This document shows, in pieces, positions 54,638 through 64,000 of a stretch of DNA of 64,000 nucleotides. The position numbers and the translations under genes were made by a program. The notes beneath the pieces are model-generated. The model saw nothing but the letters and a program-made list of their open reading frames with translations. It did not search any database and was not told where the DNA came from. The stretch's first letter is position 1. Every line of letters starts with the position of its first letter. This DNA is from Lepeophtheirus salmonis (Eukaryota > Arthropoda > Copepoda > Siphonostomatoida > Caligidae): contig NC_052137.2 in assembly GCF_016086655.4 (NCBI RefSeq), positions 9,090,821 through 9,154,820 of the forward strand, in the 5' to 3' direction.

Positions 54638-55291
54638 ATGAACTCAAAAGTAATTGAATTAAATATTAAAATGTTATTTTCCAACATATTTTACACCTCT
54701 TAATATTTTCAGTTATCCTGTCTTATTCTTCTCGGATGTACTGTTGCATCCCTTGTAGAAGGCGATGATGTCAAAAAGAGGGATATCCCTCTAAATTCTT
54801 ACGGAATTGGATCTCCCAGTAACTCCTACTCAAACAACAATGCTGGATCCAACTCTTTCCAAAGCAATCGACCCAACATCAAGATCTTAAGCAGCAATTA
54901 CAACGCACCAGGGACTCTAGATGGCTCAAGTAACTTTGACTATGCTTTTGAGTCCGAGAATGGGATTCGTCAACAGGCAGTAGGGAAAACAAAGGTCGTT
55001 GGAGACACTGAAGTTGTTGTGATGAAGGGATCTTATGAGTATGTGGGCCCTGATGGACAAACCTATGTTGTGGAGTGGTATGCTGATGAGACTGGCTATC
55101 ATCCCTCTGCTCCTCATCTCCCTAAGGATGTTCCTATTCCCTATCCTGAGATTGCAGATGCTGTAGCTGCTCAAATATCATTTGCTGCTGCAAATCCCAA
55201 TGACTACGACGATGGTTCTTACAATGGTAACACTATCAACAATATAATATACGATGATCGACCCATTTCCAACTATGGCTATAACAAATAA
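54638..55291 (+). CDS. RR-type cuticle protein, two exons, intact
   Basis: A structural exoskeleton protein secreted by epidermis that binds chitin. Exon 1 is 54638-54649 (MNSK). Intron 54650-54712 starts GTAATT and ends TTAATATTTTCAG. Exon 2 is 54713-55291. The product is 196 residues. MNSKLSCLILLGCTVASLVE is a signal peptide, interrupted by the intron after four codons, the usual layout of arthropod RR genes. Residues 22-78 are low complexity, rich in Ser, Asn, Tyr and Gly. Residues 79-141 form the Rebers-Riddiford domain (Chitin_bind_4): FDYAFESENGIRQQ, then GSYEYVGPDGQTYVVEWYAD, then ETGYHPSAPHLP. This is closest to RR-1 by eye. The tail is Asn/Asp/Tyr-rich. No stop or frameshift is present. 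An AATAAA overlaps the stop codon at 55287, probably too early to be the working polyadenylation site; ATTAAA near 55453 is another option. Confidence 0.92.
54650..54712 (+). other. 63-bp phase-0 intron of the cuticle gene
   Basis: GT at 54650 and AG at 54711-54712, with the pyrimidine-rich ACACCTCTTAATATTTTCAG before exon 2. Removing it joins MNSK to LSCLILLGC and completes the signal peptide. Confidence 0.85.
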
Positions 55292-57080
55292 ATATCTTTA
55301 TTTTTAAAAAGATATGCTTTGGTTGATAATTTTATTGAATATTAATTATTGTTGTTTGTGTTTTGTTAATACAACTTTTTTTTCAAATTTAATTTCTATG
55401 CATTTTTATACCTTCTATTAATGTTTTAACTCCTAATTTGTTGAAATTCGAATTAAATATTTTTAGTTTTTAAACTATCCTAACTATTTATTAAGAAATT
55501 AAAAAGATTGACTTCATAAAATAATTATTATTATGTAACGTAAGGCGTTATAAGGAAAAGGCTATAGCTACCGATCGAATAATAAAAGGTTCAAACTTTC
55601 TCTTTTTTGAAATTATAATCTCCTATTATTTTGAAAAGTAAGAATGTTTTTGTTTTTTTGTAGATCCATCAAAATAACAGATTTTTTGGTTATTTTAAAT
55701 AATGAGTTTTGATTTTCGGCGAGATTTTTGTTCAATGCAACTGAATGCAACTTTTAATAGATGTTTATATAAGGAAAATGATTTTTCCATTATATTACCT
55801 TGATAACGTAAATTTTTTTGTATAACTTGAAGATCTAACGTTCAAAAGTCTAAATTACACCAATTTTTAAGGATCCCGTGGTTGTAACACATTTATAGAC
55901 CAGAGGAGCTATATATATTATATAACTAAGAAAGCTGACTTGGCCTAATTTAAAATGTATTTGGGTATGACTAATTTTAATTCAATAGACTGTGGGAAAA
56001 TGGAATAAGATACCGTTTGGGATGTACATATGGTTTGGCGAGAACTAAAAGAACATTTCACTGATATAAAATAAAAATATTTAGAAAAGTTTATAATCCT
56101 GAATTTGATAAATAACATTTTATAATCTTTCAATTTAATAAAGAAAGATGAATAAAATTGATAAATATTAAAATATTAAAAAGAAATTGCTTCCAATTGA
56201 TACATTTAATTACAAGTTAATAAGATAAATTAAAACAATTAATGAGATTTCCGAATGTGGTGCCACATAGTGTATGTGGTCTTCCAAAAAGTGTTTCCTA
56301 TTTGTAGTCATTCTAAATTTAACAACTGAAAATGCCTGCTTAGTGCAGTTACACGCTTAATACAGCCAAGTATCGATAATTCAAAAGCCGAGTAGTGATA
56401 ATGATTTAAGGATCTTCATCTTAGATATAACATTCAATAACTTGTCCGAACCAGTTCGTGAACTGAAAATTTGTACCCACCAACCAACCAAAAAGAATGA
56501 ACATGTGGGGCTTTCGATTTTTTAAAAGGTATACAGAGAGATACTTGGCATTTTGTACACTACAGACAAGAGGGAACCAACCCAAAACACTCTTGGCTTT
56601 TTGTCACTCTATGCAAAATTTAAAATTTAGCTACTATAATTTAAAGAGAAATTACTTCATTGACAAATATTTTTTGCCGCTCCTCTGAGGTTGCAGTTCT
56701 AGGCAACCATCTAAAAGAATATATACATGTTTGTCTTGGACCCCTACTTGCTCGTTTTGAGATTTAAATTAGTACTAATTTTACAGAAAATATGGCAAGG
56801 AATCCTCGCATCTCCAGCCTAATGGAGGAAACGGAACTGCTAAAATGTAGAGATGATTTGATATGAACAGGGAATTTTTAAAGCAACCGTATTTAGGACT
56901 TGTTTATAATGTATTTCTTCAAAATATATATTCAGATATACTTAAATTTCACAGTATTTATTATTTACTAACGGGATCCCACTTTAAGACAATTTCCCAG
57001 AAATGAGAAACCTTATTACATAGTCAGCCAAGAGCTGTTACAATGAAATTTACCATCTATTGTATTCATTCTTTAATATG
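55292..57080. other. Intergenic stretch
   Basis: AT-rich. No further exon of the cuticle gene is needed. The frames at 55945-56133 and 56497-56688 have no recognisable features. Confidence 0.5.
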
Positions 57081-57084
57081 TGTT

Positions 57085-57160
57085 ATATATCCGATCCCAA
57101 TTCTACTCTAATTCCAGCAAAGACTCACGCTTACAACTCCTCAGCAAATCTGACACGTAG
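57085..57160 (+). repeat. GTGATG MITE fragment
   Basis: CCGATCCCAATTCTACTCTA ATTCCAGC and CAACTCCTCAGCAAATC match the middle of the family. Confidence 0.45.
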
Positions 57161-57582
57161 TAGTGATTATTTTCATCATTGTTAAAGTTATAATTGACTG
57201 AATTTGTTGCCATTTAGAATATTTCTTTTAAGTTTTTGTACATTTTTATAGCTCAAACATTTCAAAAAATGAACGGAAAAGGGGTGAACAGGTTCAAGCC
57301 TATTTAATATCCATATAAACAACTATGACTCCAACATGTCGCCCTTAATTTATTTTATTACGTAATCTGTGATGTCAGTGAAAACACTCCAAATTAATTG
57401 GCTGAATTAATAACAGTCATTAAAATGAATAATATTTATAGGCTAAACAGTATTTCTAGATGCACTAGAATTAGGCGAATGTAAGGAGATTCCTTTAAAA
57501 AAAATTCATTCTAAAGGTCCTTGGGATATTGACGTATAGCTGTTGGGATACATTTCAAATGAGTGGCATGGAATTTAATATT

Positions 57583-57765
57583 ATCTATATTAATAAAGCT
57601 AAGTTTGTCTATCTCTATGGACTTGACACAATGCTGCATATTGTATATCATCAACAAATTTTTATCATCTAAGAAATAACAATGTAATTGTATCAATGAA
57701 CTTATGCAGGCATGTTCATAAACAATCGAACGTTTATACATGGTGCACTAGATATCTGGGCCGGC
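57583..57765 (+). repeat. Helitron-like start plus dispersed repeat
   Basis: TCTATATTAATAAAGCTAAG TTTGTCTATC, then text shared with 17560-17825 (AACAATGTAATTGTATCAAT GAACT, GCATGTTCATA). A second Helitron-like start is at 57985-58035 (GAATAAAGCAACTTATATCT, GTCGACGCCTATAACT). Confidence 0.45.
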
Positions 57766-58094
57766 CGTTATGAAGGGGAAAACTAAATTTTTGGGCATTT
57801 GACCAATGGATAGGGATAATAAGTTGATATGTACTATTGCAAAACAGTATACAAAATTTCAGGTTCGAAGAAATATAATTTTATTAGCTACAGACACTAG
57901 ATTAAAATTTCCCATGTTTTAATTTTGCTAAAATGGTTACTTTTATTATAAAGGATTTCTAACTGACTAAACTTCTTGATGAATAAAGCAACTTATATCT
58001 GTTTGTCGACGCCTATAACTTTGGACAATATCTGGTTCACCACAAGTATAAAAATAAAGTATAGCCAGTGATGCATGTAAGTCCGGTGAATTTC

Positions 58095-58435
58095 ATAGGT
58101 CTTTTTTTTTGAATTGGTAATCTGAAAAATTAATTTTGTATTCCTTAGCAGTTGTCATTATTATTTAATTTCTGAGTAGTGAACATCCTTTCCTAAATAG
58201 ATTCAATTATATTCAAAGCCTGATTCAATTTGTGTGTGATCATAAAAGATGGAGTGTAACCCTGATGATTTGTAGTGGTTATAATTGCAAGTTCTTGTTG
58301 GAATCAGAGTAAAATTGTGGATCGACAATGGAGTAATTTTAGAAAAATGTCCTTTTTATATCCCTTTCTCTTTCCTTACATGGTTACCATGTTGACTTTC
58401 GGTTTCTTTTCTTTAATATGCCCTTTTATACACAG
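58095..58435 (-). repeat. GTGATG MITE, partial copy
   Basis: GTATTCCTTAGCAGTTGTCA, TGAGTAGTGAACATCCTTTC, AGTTCTTGTTGGAATCAGAG, then a deletion at about 58380 and GGTTACCATGTTGACTTTCG. The GTGATG end is visible just outside at 58061 (AGTGATGCATGTAAGTCCG). Confidence 0.65.
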
Positions 58436-58822
58436 GATTTTCATCTCTAAGCATAGCGTAAAGAAGAATTTTGCTTTATATTGATAAATTGTGTATCAAC
58501 AAGGATTAATATTTAAGGGACGCATGAATCTCCTTCATGATTTAAGTTATCAAAAAAGTGATAAAGAATGTTTTAAAAAAAACTATTTAAAAGTAAACAC
58601 TTCCAAACTGATAATCCAATTAATATAATCAAGCAAAATTAAAACAATCTCTGGGAGCCTTTTATTTATTGGACTTTCCCTCGGGATTCCGAGACAGAAT
58701 AAGCACTTGCTTTCCTCTTTAAGATTACTCCGTGAAAAAGAATTTAAGGTGATCAACACAAAAATCCGAGACAACGTACCCAGTTTACACAGTTACGTTT
58801 TTGACAATTAAGCTTATCCTCA

Positions 58823-59270
58823 ATGGAATTTATGTTTTCTTCCACGACGTATATTTTAACAGTTGATACTTTGGAAAACTCTCAGTCTACGGTTAGGGAA
58901 AGGATACCCAAAAACATGACATTTAACACTATAAATCAGTACGATGGACATAAATTTATGGCTAACACGCAAATGTTGGACTTCGGGGCTGGCTTTTTTG
59001 CTCAACATGGTGTGGGAAAATCTATTATTTTTGCAGTATGCCAACCATGGATTTTATATTCAGAAAGAGGATACAAGGGCTATCATATTGGTATTTACTC
59101 TTCCTCTATTGAGAATTGTGAGCCTGGATTTTATCTTGAACAAACAGGATATTGGTCATTTTGTAGATAAGATATCCAGTTTACGATTGGGATGTGTCTC
59201 CAAAAATGTTTTCAAAGAAGTAGCTGTTCCAGAAAATTCAACAAGAATTTTTATACCAAAACAGCTCTGA
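58823..59270 (+). pseudogene. Beta/gamma-crystallin-like Greek-key protein, one frameshift
   Basis: From the ATG at 58823 the first frame runs 115 codons. Residues 63-86 read GVGKSIIFAVCQPWILYSER plus GYKG, with the Greek-key signature aromatic-x6-Gly as Y79-SERGYK-G86, and IENCEPGFYLEQTG follows. The frame then ends, but the next frame gives HFVDKISSLRLGCVSKNVFK and a stop at 59270. DKISSLRL is the closing D-x-x-S-S-x-R strand that ends a Greek-key motif. A 1-base insertion or 2-base deletion near 59130-59160 would link the two. An intron there is not supported: the only GT-AG pair is 30 bases and puts a stop in frame. The start may be upstream if an exon is missing. The N-terminal 40 residues look like no signal peptide. 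It could be a young pseudogene, a sequencing error or an unusual gene. Confidence 0.5.
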
Positions 59271-59689
59271 ATATAGCCATTCAATTAAATATATATATTT
59301 GTGAAAAAGAAATATATTCGTCCAAATAAGAAGTCAATTTTTTATTTACTTAAAACAATTACAAAATCCAAATTTGGTAAAAAAAATTGCAAAAAAACTG
59401 TTAATACTATTTATTGTTTTTTTAAAGAGAAACACGTTCCTAACACTATTTTTTTCGTACTCGCAAAATAAAAGTATGGAGACTATTATTGGCAAAAATT
59501 ATAAGCCTCCATAACTGGCTCAGTTTTGGAAATATTACAAAAATTCTTTTATTAAAATTAATTTCTTAAAAAATGGAATATTGACGTTTTGATGAAAAAA
59601 AATGAGACAAAAAATGAAAAAAAATGAAATTTTTTCAGACAATTACATATATTTCAGTTAAACATTAATTTTAATTTGTCAAATTTATA

Positions 59690-60015
59690 TGCAAACGAAT
59701 CCTGATACTAATTTTTACAAAATTTACTTAATTTATGAATCCAATATTCAATTGGAAGTTCTGTTTTTGCACCTGAAAAAAAACGAAATTGCAATTTTCG
59801 CATATTTATTTTTTTCCAAATTATTTTTTTTAATTTTGAAAAAATTAGCAAATTTAATTATTCGATTAGTTGTTTTTAAAGACCCTTATCACATTTTTAA
59901 TTTATAACTTAGCCCCTATCTAGTCTGATTGAGCTCCAAAAAACGGGTTTGGTCTTTTACCTATTGCATAAGCCCCCTCCAAAAATCCCCAACCCTGTCT
60001 TAGCCTATTTTTTAA
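59690..60015 (-). repeat. Flanking repeat, right copy (inverted)
   Basis: In reverse complement: GGCTAAGACAGGGTTGGGGA, GGAGGGGGCTTATGCAATAG, GGAGCTCAATCAGACTAGAT AGGGGC, and further inside TTTCAGGTGCAAAAACAG and GAATATTGGATTCATAAATT. The same order as 53390-53700. Confidence 0.7.
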
Positions 60016-60655
60016 AAAGTCAGTTAATTCATGTGAAGTAAACAAATAAACAACAAAGGAATCCCAGAAAAAATATGATTAAGAGAAAAGACAGAAAAAT
60101 TTAACTATCAGAAATCACTCAAGATCAAAATTAAATAAAAACTTTCGGATTCTATGAATTAATTTACTCTCTATTCAAAGATTTAAAACTATCTAAGTTT
60201 GTGCCCATTTGTATCTTGTTCTAGAAAAAAATTAATAATATAAATTGCTGAATAAATAGAAAATCCATAATTATTTATCTCTGTTTATATGTCGTAAATA
60301 GTTACTCCGGAGTTTAAACTTACAAAACCGGCTACATAACAAATTCCAAAAAAATATAAACTATTAATTCCTTTTCTAATTCCATGATCTCATTTTGAAG
60401 TACTTCTAGTACACTAGAACTTTGACCGGTAACGATTTTTGATCGTGATCCATGATAATTTTGAATTTCGTCAACTTTACAAAATAGCGAACACTACAAT
60501 ATATATATGCATTGTATTCAGCCAATCAAACTATTGTATTATAAGAAATTGTCACGAAAGTCTCCATTCTATTTTTCAAAATATGCATGGGCCAACAGGT
60601 TGTGCAAGTGGAACGCTGATCTCTAACACATGATTTATACATAGTCATATAAATT
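60016..60655. other. Intergenic stretch
   Basis: AT-rich. 60439-60633 is open for 64 codons with no recognisable feature. Confidence 0.5.
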
Positions 60656-60659
60656 ATTC

Positions 60660-61055
60660 TGTATTTTTTAGCTGGCCTGCTTTTTTGGATTGAGAATCTG
60701 AGGAATTAATTTTCTTCGTCTCAGCTGTTGTCATTGTTCTTTAACTCCTAAGTAGTGAACATCTCTTCCTATCAGATTAAATCTATTCAAAACCTGGTTG
60801 AACATATATGTGTTCTCATAAAAGATGGAGTGTTGACTTAAAGATTTGTTATTACAGAGTCGTAGTTGTAAGTCCTTGTTGGATTCAGAGTAAAATTGGG
60901 CATCGTCATTGAAGTAATTCTAACAAACGTCCTTGTAAATTTTCTTCCCCTCTCCCTCCTCTCTTGCCACAGCTGATTGTAGCTGATATAATGAAACGTC
61001 ATGACAACTTAGCTCCTTTACTTATTTTTATGACATGCTCAAAATACACACTATT
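60660..61055 (-). repeat. GTGATG MITE, long copy
   Basis: TTTTTTAGCTGGCCTGCTTT, CTCAGCTGTTGTCATTGTTC, CCTAAGTAGTGAACATCTCT, GTTCTCATAAAAGATGGAGT, CCTTGTTGGATTCAGAGTAA, TAATGAAACGTCATGACAAC. All landmarks in reverse order, as at 33665-34135. Confidence 0.75.
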
Positions 61056-62280
61056 TTTACAACTGATGTAATATAATTTTTTTTATTATATATTTGTTCA
61101 ATGTACAAGAAAATGGGGCTATTACAACTCCCCTCAACTTACCCTCAATTTTTGGAAGATATTTCAGTCTACAATTTTGATCATGGATTCTTATCATATG
61201 AAACAATGATGGAAAATTCAAAAAACTACACCTGGGTTGAGTGATATGTCTATGATGAAAGTTCCGTTGAATTATGAAATATTTAATATTGCAGTGAATA
61301 GTAATTCATTGTATATTATTGTATAGTGGGATTCAGTACCAAGATATATTATTCGTAAATTATATTAGTAAAATGCAGTCAAAGACGGTGCCATGAGGAG
61401 TATTAGAGTCGGAAAATAGGGATGTCAGTCGAAACTTTTGTGTTAATTTACGTAGTGATTTAATAAAATACTTGAAAAGGTCTTTTGAAGAAATGAAATC
61501 TCTATAAAAAGGGTCTTTTAGGGGTAGGCTAAAAAATATTATTTAAAAAAATTTCGTTCCATTCAAAATGTACTTAATAATTTATGGAGAAATGCCCTTT
61601 ATTATATTAGGGGGAAGTGAAATATAATATACCTGAAGCCCATAATATCTTAATTTGTTATAAAAATACGCCTCATTTACGATTCCGAAAAAGAATACCA
61701 TATAAATATTTATCAAAATATATATCTCAAAAGAAACTTAGTCAAAGGATTTGCTTCTGTTGTCAAGATGATTACGTTGAACTCTATTTATTCATTTAAT
61801 TCAAGGCAAGAAACAAATTAAATTCATATTCTTCACATGGTACTTTCATGTTTATTACATATTCTAAATATTGCACTTATTTTGAATATATTGTTAATTT
61901 CTATACTGTACTAGTGTTCTTATTTTTTCATAAAAAAAATATACCTTATAATAATACAATTATGTAAATCTCCTATCCAAAGAGAATATGTTAAAAATAC
62001 ATTCAAATGACTTAGATGCAGAAGTTGAAAGTTACAAGGTAACTAATAGTAGTCTAATGTATTAATCTAGGTAGCTATACATTTGTTGATTGATGTTCTC
62101 CTATTTTGTTACATACCTACACGTGTTAAGTATGAAAGGAAAATGTAAGTTCCCCTTTTATGACATGAGTGTCAGCAGCAGGATTATGGTTTGTTAATTT
62201 TTGCCTGCATTATTTTTTAAAAATAAATCCTGAACGACACTTTTAACCCCTATATCCGCGTAAATTTTAGGAAAAATTCC
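61056..62280. other. Intergenic stretch
   Basis: No gene or repeat end recognised. Very AT-rich. Confidence 0.5.
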
Positions 62281-62284
62281 AAAG

Positions 62285-62400
62285 AACGAGAGTTAAGGAC
62301 CAAGGACCGAGATTTCTAAGGACTGGTCCCCAAGGTAAACAGTCCTAAGGATCGGTCCTAGGACTGGACTGGACGGAATAAATAAGAACCAACACAACAC
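62285..62400. repeat. GGACC-family fragment
   Basis: AAGGACCAAGGACCGAG, AAGGACTGGTCCCCAAGG, GGATCGGTCCTAGGACTGGA and the terminal AACCAACACAACACTAG, which is the inverse of the TAGTGTTG(TG) end. Confidence 0.65.
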
Positions 62401-62599
62401 TAGCCATAATATTCAAGAAGTTGTGTTACAATTTTTCGGTAGCTGTATTTGTGTGATTATAATTCTTAATTTTTTTAATTGTTTATTAATAAAATTTTGG
62501 GAGAAAAGTTTAAAGTAAATAGAATATTAAATTCAAAAAGATTCATTTTGGCTCATAACGGATGAGAAAAACTAAATTTTTAACATTTTGTGTTTGAAT

Positions 62600-62910
62600 T
62601 TGTAAGTTTGCCAACTTATAAAGATTTTCTATGGGATTGAGGTCCCGAAACTGAACTTCTTCTTTTTTAGTCACTCCTTTGTTGCCATGGCCCTAAGTTT
62701 TGTGTTATTGCCGTACTAGAAAATCCATTACTTCCCATTCTCTGAGCAAAGGAGGTTGTCGCCCAAGATTTAACGGGGAATGCTCCATCCTCCTTCGCAA
62801 AGAAACACTCCCAAAACATTACGTTTCCGCCCCCATGCTTGACGGTGGAGAATGTGAATAGTGTTTGTGGGGTTATAGTCAGCATTTATCCACCTCCAAA
62901 CCCTTGTTTT
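62600..62910 (-). pseudogene. Tc1 transposase fragment (classic DD34E-like subgroup)
   Basis: The minus strand reads NPTNTIHIL-like text as TPQTLFTFSTVKHGGGNVMF WECFFAKEDGAF, matching the TVKHGGGSxMxWGCF block that follows the first catalytic Asp in Tc1. A shifted tail reads FRDLNPIENLYKLAN near 62640-62600, the PDLNPIENLW block whose Glu is the third catalytic residue. The second Asp block has been lost in between. This is a different Tc1 subgroup from the FTVDPVFN type elsewhere. Confidence 0.8.
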
Positions 62911-64000
62911 GTTTATATCATAGAATAATATATATACAAATTATTAGGGACAAATGTAAATTATAAATATAGAAAAATAATAAGATATTTTTATACAGAT
63001 TGAATTTAATTCACTTCCTTGGACCTTTTTTATTCTTTATATGTAGATATTTTGATTTATTAATTGTCTGTATATTTTATGCTTAATTAAATCATTCTAA
63101 ACACTTATTTTTTAATATTACCTTTTCTATTTTTCTATTATTACACAAGGCGAAATTTTTAATACTAATGTGATATTGTTATAATAATTTATATAATTTA
63201 ATTACATTAATCAATGTAATAAAAATACTTTTAAAAAATCTCTTTTTCTACTATATATAAGTTTTTTGTGGTGTTATTGAATAAATATTTTGCATTTGAT
63301 AATTAATTTAAATTTCAGCTACTATCCTGATAACTATTTTTTCAAAAACAATATAACCTTGAGGCATGACAATTTATTTAGGAAGACTTGTTTAATTTTT
63401 AATTATAGTTTATTGATGAAATAGTTTTCTTTTTACCTACTACATCCAAAATTTTGTTCTCAAATCCTGACGATGTGATCTGTTATTAAGATATTAAATA
63501 TGTATATTACTTTAAATATATTTTCTCTGCTTGAGTAATCTTGGTAAATAAAAGATTTATAACGACATTACTATTTTATATCGAACTAATCTACAGCTTG
63601 GTTCCTTATCTTTCATTTTGTGGAATTATATTTTATTTCTTACTTTATGATATGATATGTGCAAATTATTAATGAGAGAAGCTGAGATGGCGTAGGTTGT
63701 CACAATTTGTATTTGTAGTGCCATCAATAAATAAAGATGAATTGATAGAGACTAAATAATTGTCTGTTGTGTATGACAATACCTGGATAAATAGATATAA
63801 TTAATTTTGTATACTCGTCGCCGAAGTGATAAAGGGACCAGGAGGACGGGACACACCGTGAGGCACTTAGAGAAGAAGGAACAAGAAGAAGAGAACGGGT
63901 GGAAAGAAATTAATACTCTGATAAAGGGTTAAAATAGAAATTTATTCTAATAATAAAATATTGTACATTAAAAGAGAATACTTAAAATATGAGATCAATA
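62911..64000. other. AT-rich end of window; faint LTR-like text
   Basis: No gene. 63683-63780 has some features of a retrotransposon LTR 3' half (CAATAAATAAAG polyadenylation-like text, then TTGTCTGTTGTGTATGACA), and 63840-63900 is GGAC/GAAGAA-rich. There is no matching LTR or protein in the window. Confidence 0.3.

Noticed and set aside
59118..59147. A 30-base intron to rescue the Greek-key frame
   Set aside because: Too short for a normal intron, and joining its flanks creates an in-frame stop.
1..64000. CRISPR array, phage, plasmid or defence island
   Set aside because: No regular short repeats with unique spacers, no operon structure, no ribosome binding sites and clear arthropod gene structure.

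Overview
The window reads as AT-rich arthropod nuclear DNA that is mostly repeats. It has Tc1/mariner relics, hAT relics, many short non-autonomous elements, a tRNA-derived SINE, and one intact cuticle protein gene with a TATA box, a four-codon first exon and an RR chitin-binding domain. There are no bacterial operons, rRNA, CRISPR arrays or plausible prokaryotic genes. My best guess is a caligid copepod (salmon louse, Lepeophtheirus or Caligus). That rests on the cuticle gene and on the general look of the Tc1/maT relics, and it is inference.

Layout. 0-1.5 kb: near-complete but broken DD41D mariner (minus). 2.5-3.2 kb: broken reading frame of unknown family. 4.4-8.5 kb: three Tc1-type relics. 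9.1-9.6 kb: AT-rich subrepeat element followed by the best tRNA-SINE copy. 10.4-11.5 kb: GGACC repeat and Tc1 fragments. 13.8-14.6 kb: hAT-type element with a BED-finger frame. 14.9-16.5 kb: tandem array holding a mariner relic. 16.8-21 kb: SINEs, GGACC repeats and a MITE. 21.9-23.1 kb: complete but dead maT/Tc1 element. 24.5-25.2 kb: element with long inverted arms. 27.0-28.6 kb: DD41D and Tc1 relics back to back. 29.4 kb: perfect 48-bp palindrome. 30-38 kb: MITEs, SINEs and Helitron-like ends. 38.3-39.3 kb: hAT transposase relic. 41.3-43.4 kb: MITE, LINE reverse-transcriptase fragment, minisatellite. 48.0 kb: possible exon. 49.3-50.1 kb: rearranged mariner with two 5' ends. 50.2-51.2 kb: stacked copies of one MITE family.

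53-60 kb is the only convincing host-gene island. It has an intact cuticle gene (54.6-55.3 kb) and a beta/gamma-crystallin-like Greek-key frame broken by one frameshift (58.8-59.3 kb). Both lie between inverted copies of one repeat (53.34-53.70 and 59.69-60.02 kb). 60-64 kb is more repeat, including a Tc1 fragment.

I found no new multi-gene system. The points most worth following are the SINE family, the two-headed mariner chimera, the MITE families with readable ends, and the Greek-key gene. Every transposase here carries stops, frameshifts or deletions, so none looks able to move its family.
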